From: Nemertoderma westbladi
Taxonomy: Eukaryota; Xenacoelomorpha; Nemertodermatida; Nemertodermatidae
Direction: 5' to 3'
NCBI GenBank assembly: GCA_032718475.1
Contig: JAUCBJ010005529.1
Span: forward strand, 1 to 42,257
Length of the DNA stretch: 42,257 bases
Shown here: positions 20,368 to 30,888 of the stretch, piece after piece
Position numbering within the stretch: position 1 is the stretch's first letter
Layout of the letters: every line of letters begins with the position of its first letter
Notes under the pieces: model-generated
The model's input: the letters and a program-made list of their open reading frames with translations, nothing else
What the model was told of the DNA's origin: nothing
The model's database searches: none
Translations under genes and position numbers: made by a program

Positions 20368-20536
20368 GATGGAAACGTTTGGCTTTATGGGACAGAGATG
20401 AGCCACCAACAGAGAACGCCAACCTTTATGGCTCGCACCCGTTTATGATAAACGTTATGGATGACGGGACAGCTGTTGGTATTGCTTTCATTAACAGCGG
20501 AGCTATGGAGTTCGATTTACAGCCGTTACCCGCCTT
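20368..20536 (+). CDS. GH31 alpha-glucosidase, exon 2
   Basis: Bounded by ccccattag|ga and tt|GTAAGT. It joins exon 1 in phase 1 (g+ga) to read GWKRLALWDRDEPPT, then NANLYGSHPFMINVMDDGTA and ends AMEFDLQPLPAL. This is the conserved stretch before the catalytic barrel in GH31 glucosidases (Asn-Leu-Tyr-Gly-x-His-Pro-Phe). The exon is too short to stand out as an open frame but both junction phases fit, so it is well supported. Confidence 0.88.
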
Positions 20537-20667
20537 GTAAGTTAGAATGCTATCTTGGTATTAAACGATATAAATTATACCCTTTTTATCTTATGTCACC
20601 GTTATGTTTCGATCAGGTTTTAGGTACCAGTGTCTAATAGGGGACCCTCCTAGTCTGCTAATCCTGA

Positions 20668-20992
20668 AATTTCTATTCGACAATATTCCTAACTCGTTTA
20701 TTGTTTTGGTTTTTCTTCCAACTCGCCTCTGTAACCTGCTCATTTACTAACCGCACTCTAGTGACTTCAGTTTAGGGGATTTCAGGACTAGCAGAGTATC
20801 CATTACAGCACTAGTGCCAAAATTAGCTCAATCTATAGCATCCATCCAGACTCCAGAATTATAAATCTTTTTAGCTATAGGTTTTATTTTCGATTACTAT
20901 TACTGTATTAACTTACTGTACAGCAGGTTACAGTTGGAAGGAAAACCAAAACAATAAACGTGAGTTAGGAATATTGTCGAATAGAAATATAA
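20668..20992. mobile_element. inverted-repeat element in glucosidase intron 2
   Basis: Arms at about 20668-20737 and 20928-20992 are inverted copies: ttctattcgacaatattcct, then gtttattgttttggtt, then gtaacctgct. They surround about 190 bp without coding capacity. The arm sequence shares its second half with the 68-bp tandem array at 4330-4665. Imperfect inverted gactagcaga/tctgctaatc motifs lie near it. Confidence 0.65.
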
Positions 20993-21130
20993 ATTTGGAG
21001 TACATACATCATGGAGATCATTGATTTTGTAATATCAAACTTAAAATTTATGAACCAAAACCAGTTCGGTGTCTTCTTGATAATTAGTTCTGCTGTAGAG
21101 AAGTTTTAGCATATGTAATTATTTTAACAG

Positions 21131-22985
21131 TACGTTTCGCGCTATCGGTGGAATTATCGACATGTATCTGTTTACGGGGCCCTCGTTCAAGGAGGTCGTC
21201 ACGCAGTACTGGGACGTGATTGGACGACCGTTCCAAGGCGATTCCACCGGCGGGGCGATCCGGTTGCCCCCGTACTGGTGGCTGGGGTTCCATCTGTGTC
21301 GCTGGGGCTACAACGGGACCGCGGCCGTCACGGACCTTGTGGGCCGCATGCGTAAAGCGGGTCTGCCGCAGGACGTACAATGGAACGATATAGACTACAT
21401 GGACCGCAAGTTGGACTTCACCTTCGACCGGAAACTGTACGCCGGTCTGCCGGACCTGGTCGCCGATCTCCACGACAACCACCAGAAGTACGTGATGATC
21501 CTGGACCCCGGGATCAGCAGCGAGCAACCCCCGGGGTCCTATCCGCCCTACGACGCGGGCCTCGCGGCGAACGCGTTCGTCCGGGACAGCCGGACGGGCG
21601 CCCCCCTCGTCGGACGCGTCTGGCCCGGGGTCACCGTGTTCCCGGACTTCGGGAGAGCGGCCGCGCGGACCTGGTGGGCCGAGCAGCTCGCGGCCTTCCG
21701 ACGCGAGGTGCTGTTCGACGGTGTTTGGATCGATATGAACGAGCCGTCCAACTTCGTCGACGGCTCCACCACCGGGTGTCCGAGTAACAGCAGTCTCGAG
21801 GAGCCCTACTTCACCCCTGACATCGTTGGGGGTAAACTGCGGATGAAGACGATATGCGCCTCGGCAGTACAGCAGTACGGCAACCATTACGATCTTCACA
21901 ATCTTTACGGACATTCCGAGATCATCGCGACTTACGAAGCTCTTACTAAACTCGTCCCGGAGGAAATCCCCTTTATTTTATCGAGGTCGACTTACATGGG
22001 AAGTGGAAGGCTAGCCAACCATTGGTTGGGGGATAATTCCGCTGATTACGCCAACATGCGTTATTCCGTGGCGGGAATTTTAAACTTTCAGCTGTTTGGT
22101 ATTCCGTTGGTTGGCGCGGATATCTGCGGATTCGGTGGCGTCACCAACGCGGAGTTGTGCCAGCGGTGGTACCAGTTGGGGGCCTTCTACCCGTTCTCGC
22201 GCAGCCACAACACTATAGGGGCGCCGGCGCAGGACCCTCTGGCCTTCGGGGACGCTGTCGCTAACTCCACGCGTTCGGTCTACCTGACGCGCTACCGACT
22301 GCTCCCCTACCTGCACTCCCTGCTGTACCGGGCCCGCGCCCACGGGGAGTTGGTTGTGCGCCCTCTGGTGGCTGAGTTCCCCGCGGACGAGGGGTCCCGG
22401 TGGGTGGAGGAGCAGTTCCTATGGGGCGGCGCGCTGCTGGTGACCCCGGTGTTGCGCCAGGGCGCGACCACCGTTAGGGGCTACTTCCCGCGCGGCGAGT
22501 GGTTCGGCGTAGTCGACGGAACTCGCGTCTCCGTCAACGGATCCGGGGAGTTCCGTTTACTCGCCGCCCCGTCGGACGTTATTAATGTCCACCTGCGGGG
22601 CGGGTTCGTGATCCCTGGGTGGAAACCGGAAATCACGACCAGCGAGTCGCAACGGAACGGGTATGACGTCATCGTCGCCTTGGATCGCGCCGGGGTCGCT
22701 AAGGGCAACATGTGCGTGGCGAGTTTGAACGGGCCTCCGAATTTCGTTGAGATCGATTTCGAGGTATCGAATAATTCCCTCCGTTCGGTTGTCTCCACCC
22801 CGGGGTACCAACCCGCACCCAATGCCCACCTCTCGAGGGGTTTCGTTTACGGTTTAATTGCCCCTCCGAAGTCAGTCACCTTCCATGGCAACCAATTAAA
22901 CTTCAGTTTCAATAACAACATATTATCATTTACCACACCGAATATTTCTTTGAACCAAACTATATTAATAGAATGGAGTTTGTAA
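21131..22985 (+). CDS. GH31 alpha-glucosidase, exon 3 (catalytic domain)
   Basis: The acceptor ttttaacag|t joins exon 2 in phase 2 to give PALTFRAIGGIIDMYLFTG, the normal GH31 sequence. The rest of the protein is in this one exon. Landmarks by spliced numbering: FHLCRWGY; WNDIDYMD; catalytic nucleophile Asp567 in WIDMNEPSNF; acid/base Asp667 in HWLGDNSADY; then GADICGFGG, FYPFSRSHN and RYRLLPYLHSLLY. The C-terminal beta-sandwich follows with GGFVIPG. The usual G-x-L-F-W-D-D-G motif that follows is absent; here it reads AKGNMCVASLNG. All catalytic residues are present, so activity is expected. The exon is strongly GC-rich from about 21160 to 22560 and returns to AT-rich codons at its end. TAA at 22983. 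Confidence 0.92.
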
Positions 22986-24640
22986 TCGGCGGTCTATCAA
23001 TTAAGTTTGTTTTAGACATTATGTAATAAGTTAATTAACTTAGTTAATTAAAAATTACGAGGTTTTACTAGCCGTGCTATTAAAGTGAAACTAAATAGTG
23101 CTGAATTCCAGGGTTATGAAGACCGTGATAATTATTTTATTATTTTAATTTTTTTCCGTTTTAATGAAAAGGAAAATAAATTGATTCTGTAATTAATAGT
23201 TCAGGGAAATAAACTGCAATTCAGTTTTATTTGATGTCGATTTAAGTATTTGCATTGAATGCAGTAAAATGGTCGATTAGATATAAATTTATAATATATT
23301 TTGTTTAGATTATTATTCCTCTCTCAGTGTATAGGTTTGCAACACATGACTTTATAATTTATTTTACGTTGTAAATATTTTATTAAATATGACATTTTAT
23401 TCATTAAATTTAATTCAGTATTTACCGCGGATGTGAGAACCTAGTGAATTGGGCGGTTGACAACACTAAATGTAATTAGCGTTGATTTCTCTTCTTTGGG
23501 ATTAAAAACAGACGTCGTCTTTTTTGTGTTGCCTTGTTCAATAATTAGTTAATTATGTGATGCTAGTCTAAGTTTGTTATTAAATTCTTATAGATTCGTA
23601 GGATATTTTGCTATATAATTTTTAGTTTCTTAATATCAATATCCTATAATTAATTTGCTTATAAACAGTAAAACTTGTGCTATAATGGTTTATTATTGTG
23701 CTCCAGATGGATTTATATAGTATTTAACATATTTATTTAGTCGTTTTTGTGTTAAATTCAAATTGGAATTGTTTATTTATTTGTTTAATTTATTTGATTC
23801 TACCGTTGAAACTTTCTTATAATTAAATTATTTGTTTACTTTAGAATATTGGGATGAAAACTTGACAATAATAATTAGATTTACATATCAAAAATTTACA
23901 TATCAAAATAAATTTAGTTAGTTTCTATAGATTATACCGGTACCATAAATAGACCATGGAATATAATAATATATATGATATAGTTCAGGAAAAAAAAAAA
24001 AAAAAAAAAAAAAGATTTACATATCAAACGACAATCTTTACATATTTATTTAATATAATAATAATAATGATATTGACTAATTTTTTTTTTTTAATTACAT
24101 AAAACATGCCACCACTAAGAATACAAACTGAATTGAACTGATAGAAAGGAAAATAATTAGTACCAGTGAGAAAATACAACCATTTGTATTTTTTGGAAAT
24201 ATCGAAATTGTCTCTATTTATATTTTCCCAATATTATTTTTTTAATTCAATGATCAACCCCATGTATTATTCATAGATCACCATGGTAACTCTACCTCTG
24301 TTAGAAGTATGATAGCTATGCCTCTGGGGTTCCCTTTGTCATTCAGACTTTCTTTCATTTAGTTTTTCTGTTGTAAAACTATCACAACAAAATCTCCGAG
24401 CTTCACATAACTAACTGCGTCTGACCCCCTTGTATGATTACTGATCTGAGACTAACTGGACTTCCACATTGTCATTTTCCAATAAATATGCAGAAGTAAC
24501 ACTGATAAATTAAACATCAATCAACCGGCCTTGTGTTGGCAGTGGGAAAGTACCCGGATAAATAATTCGCCGCATATCTTTGCTCTTCAACATGTTTCCC
24601 AGCACCCGATGTTTACTTAGTAAATCGCGTAATGTTGGAG
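22986..24640. other. glucosidase 3' UTR and AT-rich spacer
   Basis: Possible polyadenylation signals AATAAA at 23175-23180 and 23208-23213. An A-run of about 23 bases lies near 23990-24013. No further gene seen. Confidence 0.45.
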
Positions 24641-24663
24641 GAGGGGGGGGGGGGGGGGGGGGG
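24641..24663. repeat. G homopolymer, about 23 bases
   Basis: An essentially pure G tract after ggagg. It may be a G-quadruplex former or an assembly-sensitive site. Confidence 0.8.
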
Positions 24664-26032
24664 CTGCCAGAAATAACAACTCACGATGAAAACTAGTCGA
24701 GTATAATAATACGTTAAATAATCCCAAGCAATAATAAATAGTTAGTACTCCTTCTTTATATACATTTTCGATATTGTGTACCATTGGAATATATTGGTCA
24801 CACACTTACTGCTGTATAAAAATTCAAGAGATTTTATTTTTCTTTGGGAGTGATAAGGTAGCTAGATCTACTGTTTATTCGTTTGTTCTAATAAATACTC
24901 ACTTCCTTTCCGTGTGAACATTTTAAACGTTGTGTATTTCCGCTGGAGACATTGTTTAAGCTACTACGACGTTCAATGTATCACACCAGGTGGGGGGCGG
25001 GATCGCTAAATACCCTTATATACGAAAACGTAGTCTACGTACATATGCATTGGGGCCAATGGGGGTAGGATGATGGACGTTTCCATTACAGAGACACTGA
25101 TATATATTTAATTAATTAATCTGATTGGTTCTATAGTGTAGAGCTTGGAAGGAACTTCTGCCATTCAGTTAGTAATGAATATACGACTTCCCGGTGATAC
25201 TTAATCATATCACCAATCCATCCAATTCCTATATAAGTTATGTCGGTTGGATAGAAAATGATATTTTTATGAATGATATAGATAGACCTTATTAATATTT
25301 CTTGTATCATCAATCTACTTTTAAATCATTTTATCATTGGCGAAATTTCCACAAGTAAACAACTTCATATTGTTATTATTATTATTTATTGCCCATGGTC
25401 TCATGAATACACACAACAAACATACATAATATAGGATTTCAAGGGATGGAAACCAAACACTATTTTTAGTATCAATGCATTGAGGTCCTTTGGAAAATAT
25501 AAACACTTTTAATCAATTAGGCTTACATAAAACGGAATACCGGTACAATTTTATACTGTAGCTACTTATCGAAAACCGAAATACCATGCAATTTCTCATT
25601 AATTGTACGGGTAACAACTAAAAAAAATTCTTTTTCTTCCAAATTATTTGGTTTTTCACTACATTTTTGTCACTAAAATATATAATTCCACCACTATAAT
25701 ATAGGTATTAATTATCACTAAACCGAATTTTTTTATCACCAAATTAAAACTGTAGCATGTTTTATTGACATAGGTTTAGGTTGAATTTGTTTTTGTCAGA
25801 ACAACATGTCACTGTGACCTGACCATTATTTGCCTTATTAAGTTATAATTATTGTATTTGAGTGATATTTAATATATTTAGTGGAGACTGTATATTTTAG
25901 TAATCTTCCTGTTAAAATTTAGTGAAAAATTATTAGTAGGTCGATAAATGGTTAGTTACCATTATATTTTCCTGTCAACTTGGGTAGGAAAATCCGATAA
26001 TTCTGAGCTTGGTCTGTTAATGAACTGTTACT
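24664..26032. other. intergenic, 5' flank of the lectin-VWD-ZP gene
   Basis: AT-rich with short low-complexity patches (attatt near 25375). No ORF or RNA gene supported. The promoter of the following gene should lie at its right end, but no clear core element is visible. Confidence 0.35.
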
Positions 26033-26174
26033 ATGGGGACCCTTGGACCTCTAGTTGTGGTCACAATATCAGTATTGCTGACAGCTCACCGATGTAACGC
26101 CGGTACTAATGCCTTCCAACCGCCATCATGGGATAAAGATGCTGAATATGATTTCGTAATCGATTCATTTCATT
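26033..26174 (+). CDS. lectin-VWD-ZP protein, exon 1 (signal peptide)
   Basis: ATG 26033 opens 47 codons: a hydrophobic core (PLVVVTISVLLTA) and a likely signal-peptidase site near RCNA|GT, then a short linker (QPPSWDKDAEYDFVIDSF). It ends catt|GTAAGT, a consensus 5' splice site in phase 1. The large exon starting at 30889 begins after ttttttgtag with two bases before its first full codon, so phases match and the junction codon is t+ca. This supplies the secretion signal that the large exon lacks. The link is inferred from phase, position and the need for a signal peptide; additional small exons in the intron cannot be excluded. Confidence 0.65.
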
Positions 26175-26763
26175 GTAAGTTTTAATTGCAGATACTTTAA
26201 TAATTGTAGTGTATAATTTTTCTTCTTAAATGCGTCACCTTTTCTCGGGGAGGAAAATAAATTATTTTTCCTTAGACAGAACTAGACCTTAGGATTTCTT
26301 GTATATTGATTTCGGCCCAGCAAAAAATTAATGTATAAAGGAAAGTTTAAAAATGTAGAAATGGGAGAAATGTATGAAAATTCTCAAATTGTAATACATG
26401 ATACGAAAGTGAGTTGAAGTACAAAAGGGTTGCTTGTCCTTTGAGCTAAATTAAACCAAAAGTTTTTACAGCTTTAGTGCCTGTACTGAAACTTTTGGTG
26501 TATACACTTAAAACATAATTTAATATCAATAAATATAGGTTTTCTTCATTTGAGCTATTCAATAGTAACATCTGATTTCGGAACAAAGTAGTGCTTAAAA
26601 TTGAGGTTGGAAATTATTTCAACTCTCAGTAACAAACAAGCAACGTCGAAAATTAACGTAGACCTACTACAGAAGTTCAAGTTCTTCAACACTATTTATT
26701 TTCATTTAAGTTTTGAGAATCAAGCAACCAAAAACCACCATTTTATTTTCAAGCATTACTTAA

Positions 26764-29700
26764 TAGGGTACGGTGAAAATCATGAACTTTTGCCGATCCC
26801 TTAGCTTTTCACTAGAAAAGTGACGTTTGGCTATCTGATGAAATATCCAAAATATTAGAGTGATCTATGCAGTGGAACATGTGTCTCCAAGGGGATCAAA
26901 ATTTTGAAAAAAGCAAATTTTTCAAAAAAAATCGACATTTTGAAACATTGGTGAAACACTTCAACTTTGGCCAAATCTCTTAAATTTTCGGTAGGAATGT
27001 CAGATTTGGCTATCTTGTGAAATATCCAAAATATTAGATCAATCTATTTAATGGAAAATGTCTCTCTGGTGAGTCGAAATTTCGAAAAAAATTGAATTTT
27101 TCGAAAAAATTCAAATTTTGGAAAAATTGTTAAAACATGAGAACTTTGGCCAGTCTCTTAGATTTTCACTAGTTATGTCAGATTTGGGTATCCTATAAAG
27201 TATCGAAAATATTAGAACAATCTATAAAGAGGAACATGTGTCTAGAGGAGTCGAAATTTCGAAACAAAATCGAATTTCTAACTGCTTTCTTTAATATATT
27301 AAAAGTTACAGAGTAGGTAATAGTTATAGGAGAAACCCAATATTAATATATTAATTTATAATAGAAAGAATATGAACTCACTGCTGTTTTACTTAGATAT
27401 GTTTCACTTAAGTTAGTTCTTTGTATCCATGGTAACAATAACTTTTGGCATTCTAGAATATCTCTTAACTGGATCAATTCGTTCTCTGTTTGTCAGCTTA
27501 GGTGAATAACGAAATACTGGTAGCAGCAGTAGGCAGGCCTAGCGGTATTACTGTGTTACTCGACCCACTTTTTGGACTAATTTTACTTGCATGTTTTTTC
27601 GAATTATAGTAGCTATATTAGGATAATAGGTTGTGAAAATGCTCAGGTTACAGTGTGGCGGTTATCTTGTGAAAAGAATATATAATTAATTTTATATTAC
27701 CGGTAGTCGAATATATCATATATAATTAATATCGTATTAATATAGGCCATGGCAACAACTCGTTCTGCAACAGATGCTATCTTTGGCCATCCAGCTCCAT
27801 TGCCGCAGCACCAATTACCAACGACTGGAGATGTTTGGAGGTTTTTCGCATTCATGAAACTTGAACAGCAGCGAGTCTCGGGAACAAGTCAGGAACCTGA
27901 ACTACGAAAGACAGCCGAAATTGTGGCTCATGGGATAATGGAAGTGTACACCAAGGCAACTGTGGAGACTTTTATGTTCACTTCCATTGTGAACAAGATT
28001 GTTGCTGAGTGGAAGGACATCCGCGAGAAGATCTACAAGGTGCCAAAGAGCCGACAGTCCAGGCCTTTTTTCATTGAGCGTGTGGAAGAATACAGGAAGA
28101 CATGTGATCAATTGTTTGATGTTATCTCTGCAAGTAATCAACATAAAGCTGAAACTCAGTTCATAGTTGATCAGCGTGGAAAGAGACAACTGGCAATTGG
28201 TGGTGTTGATCGCGTCGACCTAGTCAAACGCAAGAAGATAGAGAAGAGAAGATTGGATGCTGAAAAACGTCAGATTGGTGAGTTAGAGAGGTGTCAGTCA
28301 TGTATTATGCCGCTTTCAGAGACTGATCGTGTCATGGACGTGGAAGATGATGGAGGTGAGTCTGATCATGTACCAGGATCACTCAAGTCTTCTTTGGAGC
28401 AACAATCACAGAACAGGTGTCAGCTGCAGAAAGTTTCTCGTGAGGCAGACCGTTATGGAATCTCTAATCGTGCAGCTGCTGCCATTGCGACAGCCACACT
28501 CCAGGACTGTTTACCGGATTTCAGTGTGTCTAGTGTCATTGATGCGAGCAAGATGAGACGAGCAAGGAAATTTTTACAGTTGGGCCTCCTTAATCAACAT
28601 TCAGCTACAACAAACCTACAATCACTGTACTTCGATGGACGAAAAGATCAAACAAAAGTACATGACGATTCTGCAGAAGGCCACATCAAAACAAAGAAAG
28701 AAGAACACTATGTTCTAGTCAGTGAGCCTGGAGGTGAGTACTTGGCATATGTCACACCCAATTCTGGAGGATCTGCTGATATTTTATCTGCCATCTTGGC
28801 TAAATTAGAGTTAAATGGGATCTCTATCAGTGAGCTTGTGGTTGTTGGATGTGATGGGACAAACACGAACACAGGGCACAAATTTGGAATCATAAGTCGG
28901 TTGGAGAAAAAACTTAACAAGCCAATGCACTGGGCAATTTGCATGCTCCATCTTAATGAACTACCATTTCGTCATTTGTTTACCTCCGTTGATGGGCCAA
29001 CATCTGGTCCAACCGCATTTACAGGTCCAATCGGCAAGCAGTTGACTTCGAATAAGCCATCAATTACCATGTTACCAGTTGCCGCCTTTGCGAAGATAGC
29101 ATCTCCAAATTTCCATCATCTTGACGATGAAATTATATCAAACTTGAGTACAGACCAGAAGTTCATGTACAAGATATCTCTGAGCATTATTGAAGGTTCC
29201 TGTTCAGAATCCTTGGCTGCATCTGAGCCAGGCAAGATTTCACATGCAAGATGGCTCACTACTGCAAACAGACTTTGTCGCATGTACATCAGCACCATCG
29301 ATCCATCTTTGGGACTCTGCACACTTGTAAGATATATTGTCCAAGTATATGCACCAGTCTGGTTCCTTATAAAACATTCATCCCTGCTCCAGGATGGTAC
29401 ATCGAACTTCTTCTACCTGGTCAAATGGACTCGATACCTGGACCCAATTCACAAGAATGTTGTTGATACGGTACTCCAATCGAATGCTTACTTTGCACAT
29501 CCTGAGGCAGTACTTCTAGCTATGATCCATGATCCCAGGCAATTTGTTAGGGAACTTGGGTACAGGCGAATTATGAAAACGCGAGAGATTCAGCGTTGTA
29601 CTTGCAGGCATTTTTCCATTCCGACGGTGCGTTTCGATGCTTCAGACTATTTTGAACTTATTGACTGGAACAATCCTGATGAACTGATAACTGAGCCCCC

Positions 29701-30647
29701 TCTTACTCTCAACTGGTCAACAGCTGAACTTCGATCCTTCATCGAGAGTCCACCAATTCATTCACCTTTCAACTTTCCTTGTATCACACAATCTGTTGAA
29801 AGATTGATCCGTGTTGTAACCGAGGTGTCAGCTGTTGTTGTCGGAGAGGATTCCCGGGATAAACTGATCAGGTCAAAGTTGGCAGCAAGAGCTCAGCGTT
29901 CCCAATTCAACTCAAAAAAGCACTATATTATCTAGTTATCATGCATATTTCGTGAACTATTTCAAATTATATGCTATTATAGAACAAAATGGATCGCAAT
30001 GAACTGAACACCGTGACATTTTTATGGGTTGTTGCTAGCAACGATATAATATATACAAACTACATTAAGAACTAAGCAAACGATTTTTCAACTTGAAAAA
30101 GTTTTTTGAATTTTTTTTTTCGAAATTTCGACTTACCAGAGACGCATGTTCCACTACGGGCACAATTATAGATTGATAAAATATTTCTCTGCAGTATAGG
30201 CTGTAAAGTAAAAAGTAAATAATCGCTTGGTACTAAACTAACAATACTAGTGAAAATTTAAAGAGACTGGCCAAAGTACTCATGTTGTAAAAATTTTCCA
30301 AAATTGTAATTTTTCGAAAAATTCCATTTTTTTCGAAATTTCGAGAGACATGTTCCACTAAATATATTGATCTAATATTTTGGAAATTTCACAAGATAGC
30401 CAAATCTGACATTCCTACTAAAAATTTAAGAGATTTGGCCAAAGTTGAAGTGTTTCACCAATGTTTCAAAAAGTCGATTTTTTTCGAAAAATTTGCTTTT
30501 TTCAAAATTTTGATCCCCTCGGAGACACATGTTCCACTGCATAGATCACTCTAATATTTTGGATATTTCATCAGATAGCCAAACGTCATTTTGCTGGTGA
30601 AAAGCTAAGAGATCGGCAAAAGTTCACGATTTTCACCGCACCCTATA
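26764..30647 (+). mobile_element. DNA transposon with 0.5-kb TIRs and intact ORF
   Basis: The left end TAGGGTACGGTGAAAATC and the reverse complement of the right end TAGGGTGCGGTGAAAATC start inverted repeats of about 530-560 bp (26764 to about 27290; about 30090 to 30647). They match at roughly 95% over the first 250 bp by eye. Near-identical 9-mers flank the element: attacttaa at 26755-26763 and aatacttaa at 30648-30656. Each TIR contains three degenerate copies of a roughly 180-bp subunit, each with an aactttggcca-type start. The single ORF lies between the TIRs. It looks autonomous and young. Confidence 0.8.
27749..29935 (+). CDS. putative transposase, hAT-like RNase H fold (unassigned family)
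   Basis: A complete 728-residue ORF with ATG in a good context (ggccATGG). The N-terminal 210 residues are charged and helical with a CQSC pair, perhaps DNA-binding. The centre has blocks in the order of an RNase H-like transposase: LYFDGRKDQT (first Asp), VVGCDGTNTNTG (second Asp), WAICMLHLNELPFR (a Cys-x-x-His block), SHARWLTTANRL (like the RW block of hAT). A DGPTSGPTAFTGPIG segment and a helical C-terminus complete it. I recall similar proteins as a widespread uncharacterised invertebrate family, one of whose names comes from a bracovirus gene; this is memory, not a search. The long TIRs on both sides make a transposase the best reading. The intact frame suggests recent activity. The hAT relation is inference. 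Confidence 0.7.
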   Translation: MATTRSATDAIFGHPAPLPQHQLPTTGDVWRFFAFMKLEQQRVSGTSQEPELRKTAEIVAHGIMEVYTKATVETFMFTSIVNKIVAEWKDIREKIYKVPKSRQSRPFFIERVEEYRKTCDQLFDVISASNQHKAETQFIVDQRGKRQLAIGGVDRVDLVKRKKIEKRRLDAEKRQIGELERCQSCIMPLSETDRVMDVEDDGGESDHVPGSLKSSLEQQSQNRCQLQKVSREADRYGISNRAAAAIATATLQDCLPDFSVSSVIDASKMRRARKFLQLGLLNQHSATTNLQSLYFDGRKDQTKVHDDSAEGHIKTKKEEHYVLVSEPGGEYLAYVTPNSGGSADILSAILAKLELNGISISELVVVGCDGTNTNTGHKFGIISRLEKKLNKPMHWAICMLHLNELPFRHLFTSVDGPTSGPTAFTGPIGKQLTSNKPSITMLPVAAFAKIASPNFHHLDDEIISNLSTDQKFMYKISLSIIEGSCSESLAASEPGKISHARWLTTANRLCRMYISTIDPSLGLCTLVRYIVQVYAPVWFLIKHSSLLQDGTSNFFYLVKWTRYLDPIHKNVVDTVLQSNAYFAHPEAVLLAMIHDPRQFVRELGYRRIMKTREIQRCTCRHFSIPTVRFDASDYFELIDWNNPDELITEPPLTLNWSTAELRSFIESPPIHSPFNFPCITQSVERLIRVVTEVSAVVVGEDSRDKLIRSKLAARAQRSQFNSKKHYII

Positions 30648-30888
30648 ATACTTAACCACTAATTATTATTCCATAATTTATTTATTATTTTACTGCATAC
30701 ATATTTAGGTAATAATTTGCTGCATATTTGTTAGTGGCAGTCCATTTTATTGAGGACATTTAATTTGGCCACTATTCGGTTTGAATTAAGATATTTGCGA
30801 AGTTTAAATATTAAACTGTAATTATTACTGTAAATAATGATACACCTATTACAAAATTAATAATTATAGCCTATGTTATTTTTTGTAG

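Larger units (their letters stand above)
26175..30888 (+). other. intron 1 of the lectin-VWD-ZP gene, hosting a transposon
   Basis: 4.7 kb, GTAAGT to TTTTTTGTAG. Apart from the DNA transposon at 26764-30647, the remaining roughly 800 bp are AT-rich and show no coding sequence. Confidence 0.55.

Noticed and set aside
30873-30875. ATG 30873 as the start of the giant protein
   Set aside because: It overlaps the TTTTTTGTAG acceptor and yields no proper signal peptide; the upstream exon in matching phase explains the N-terminus better.
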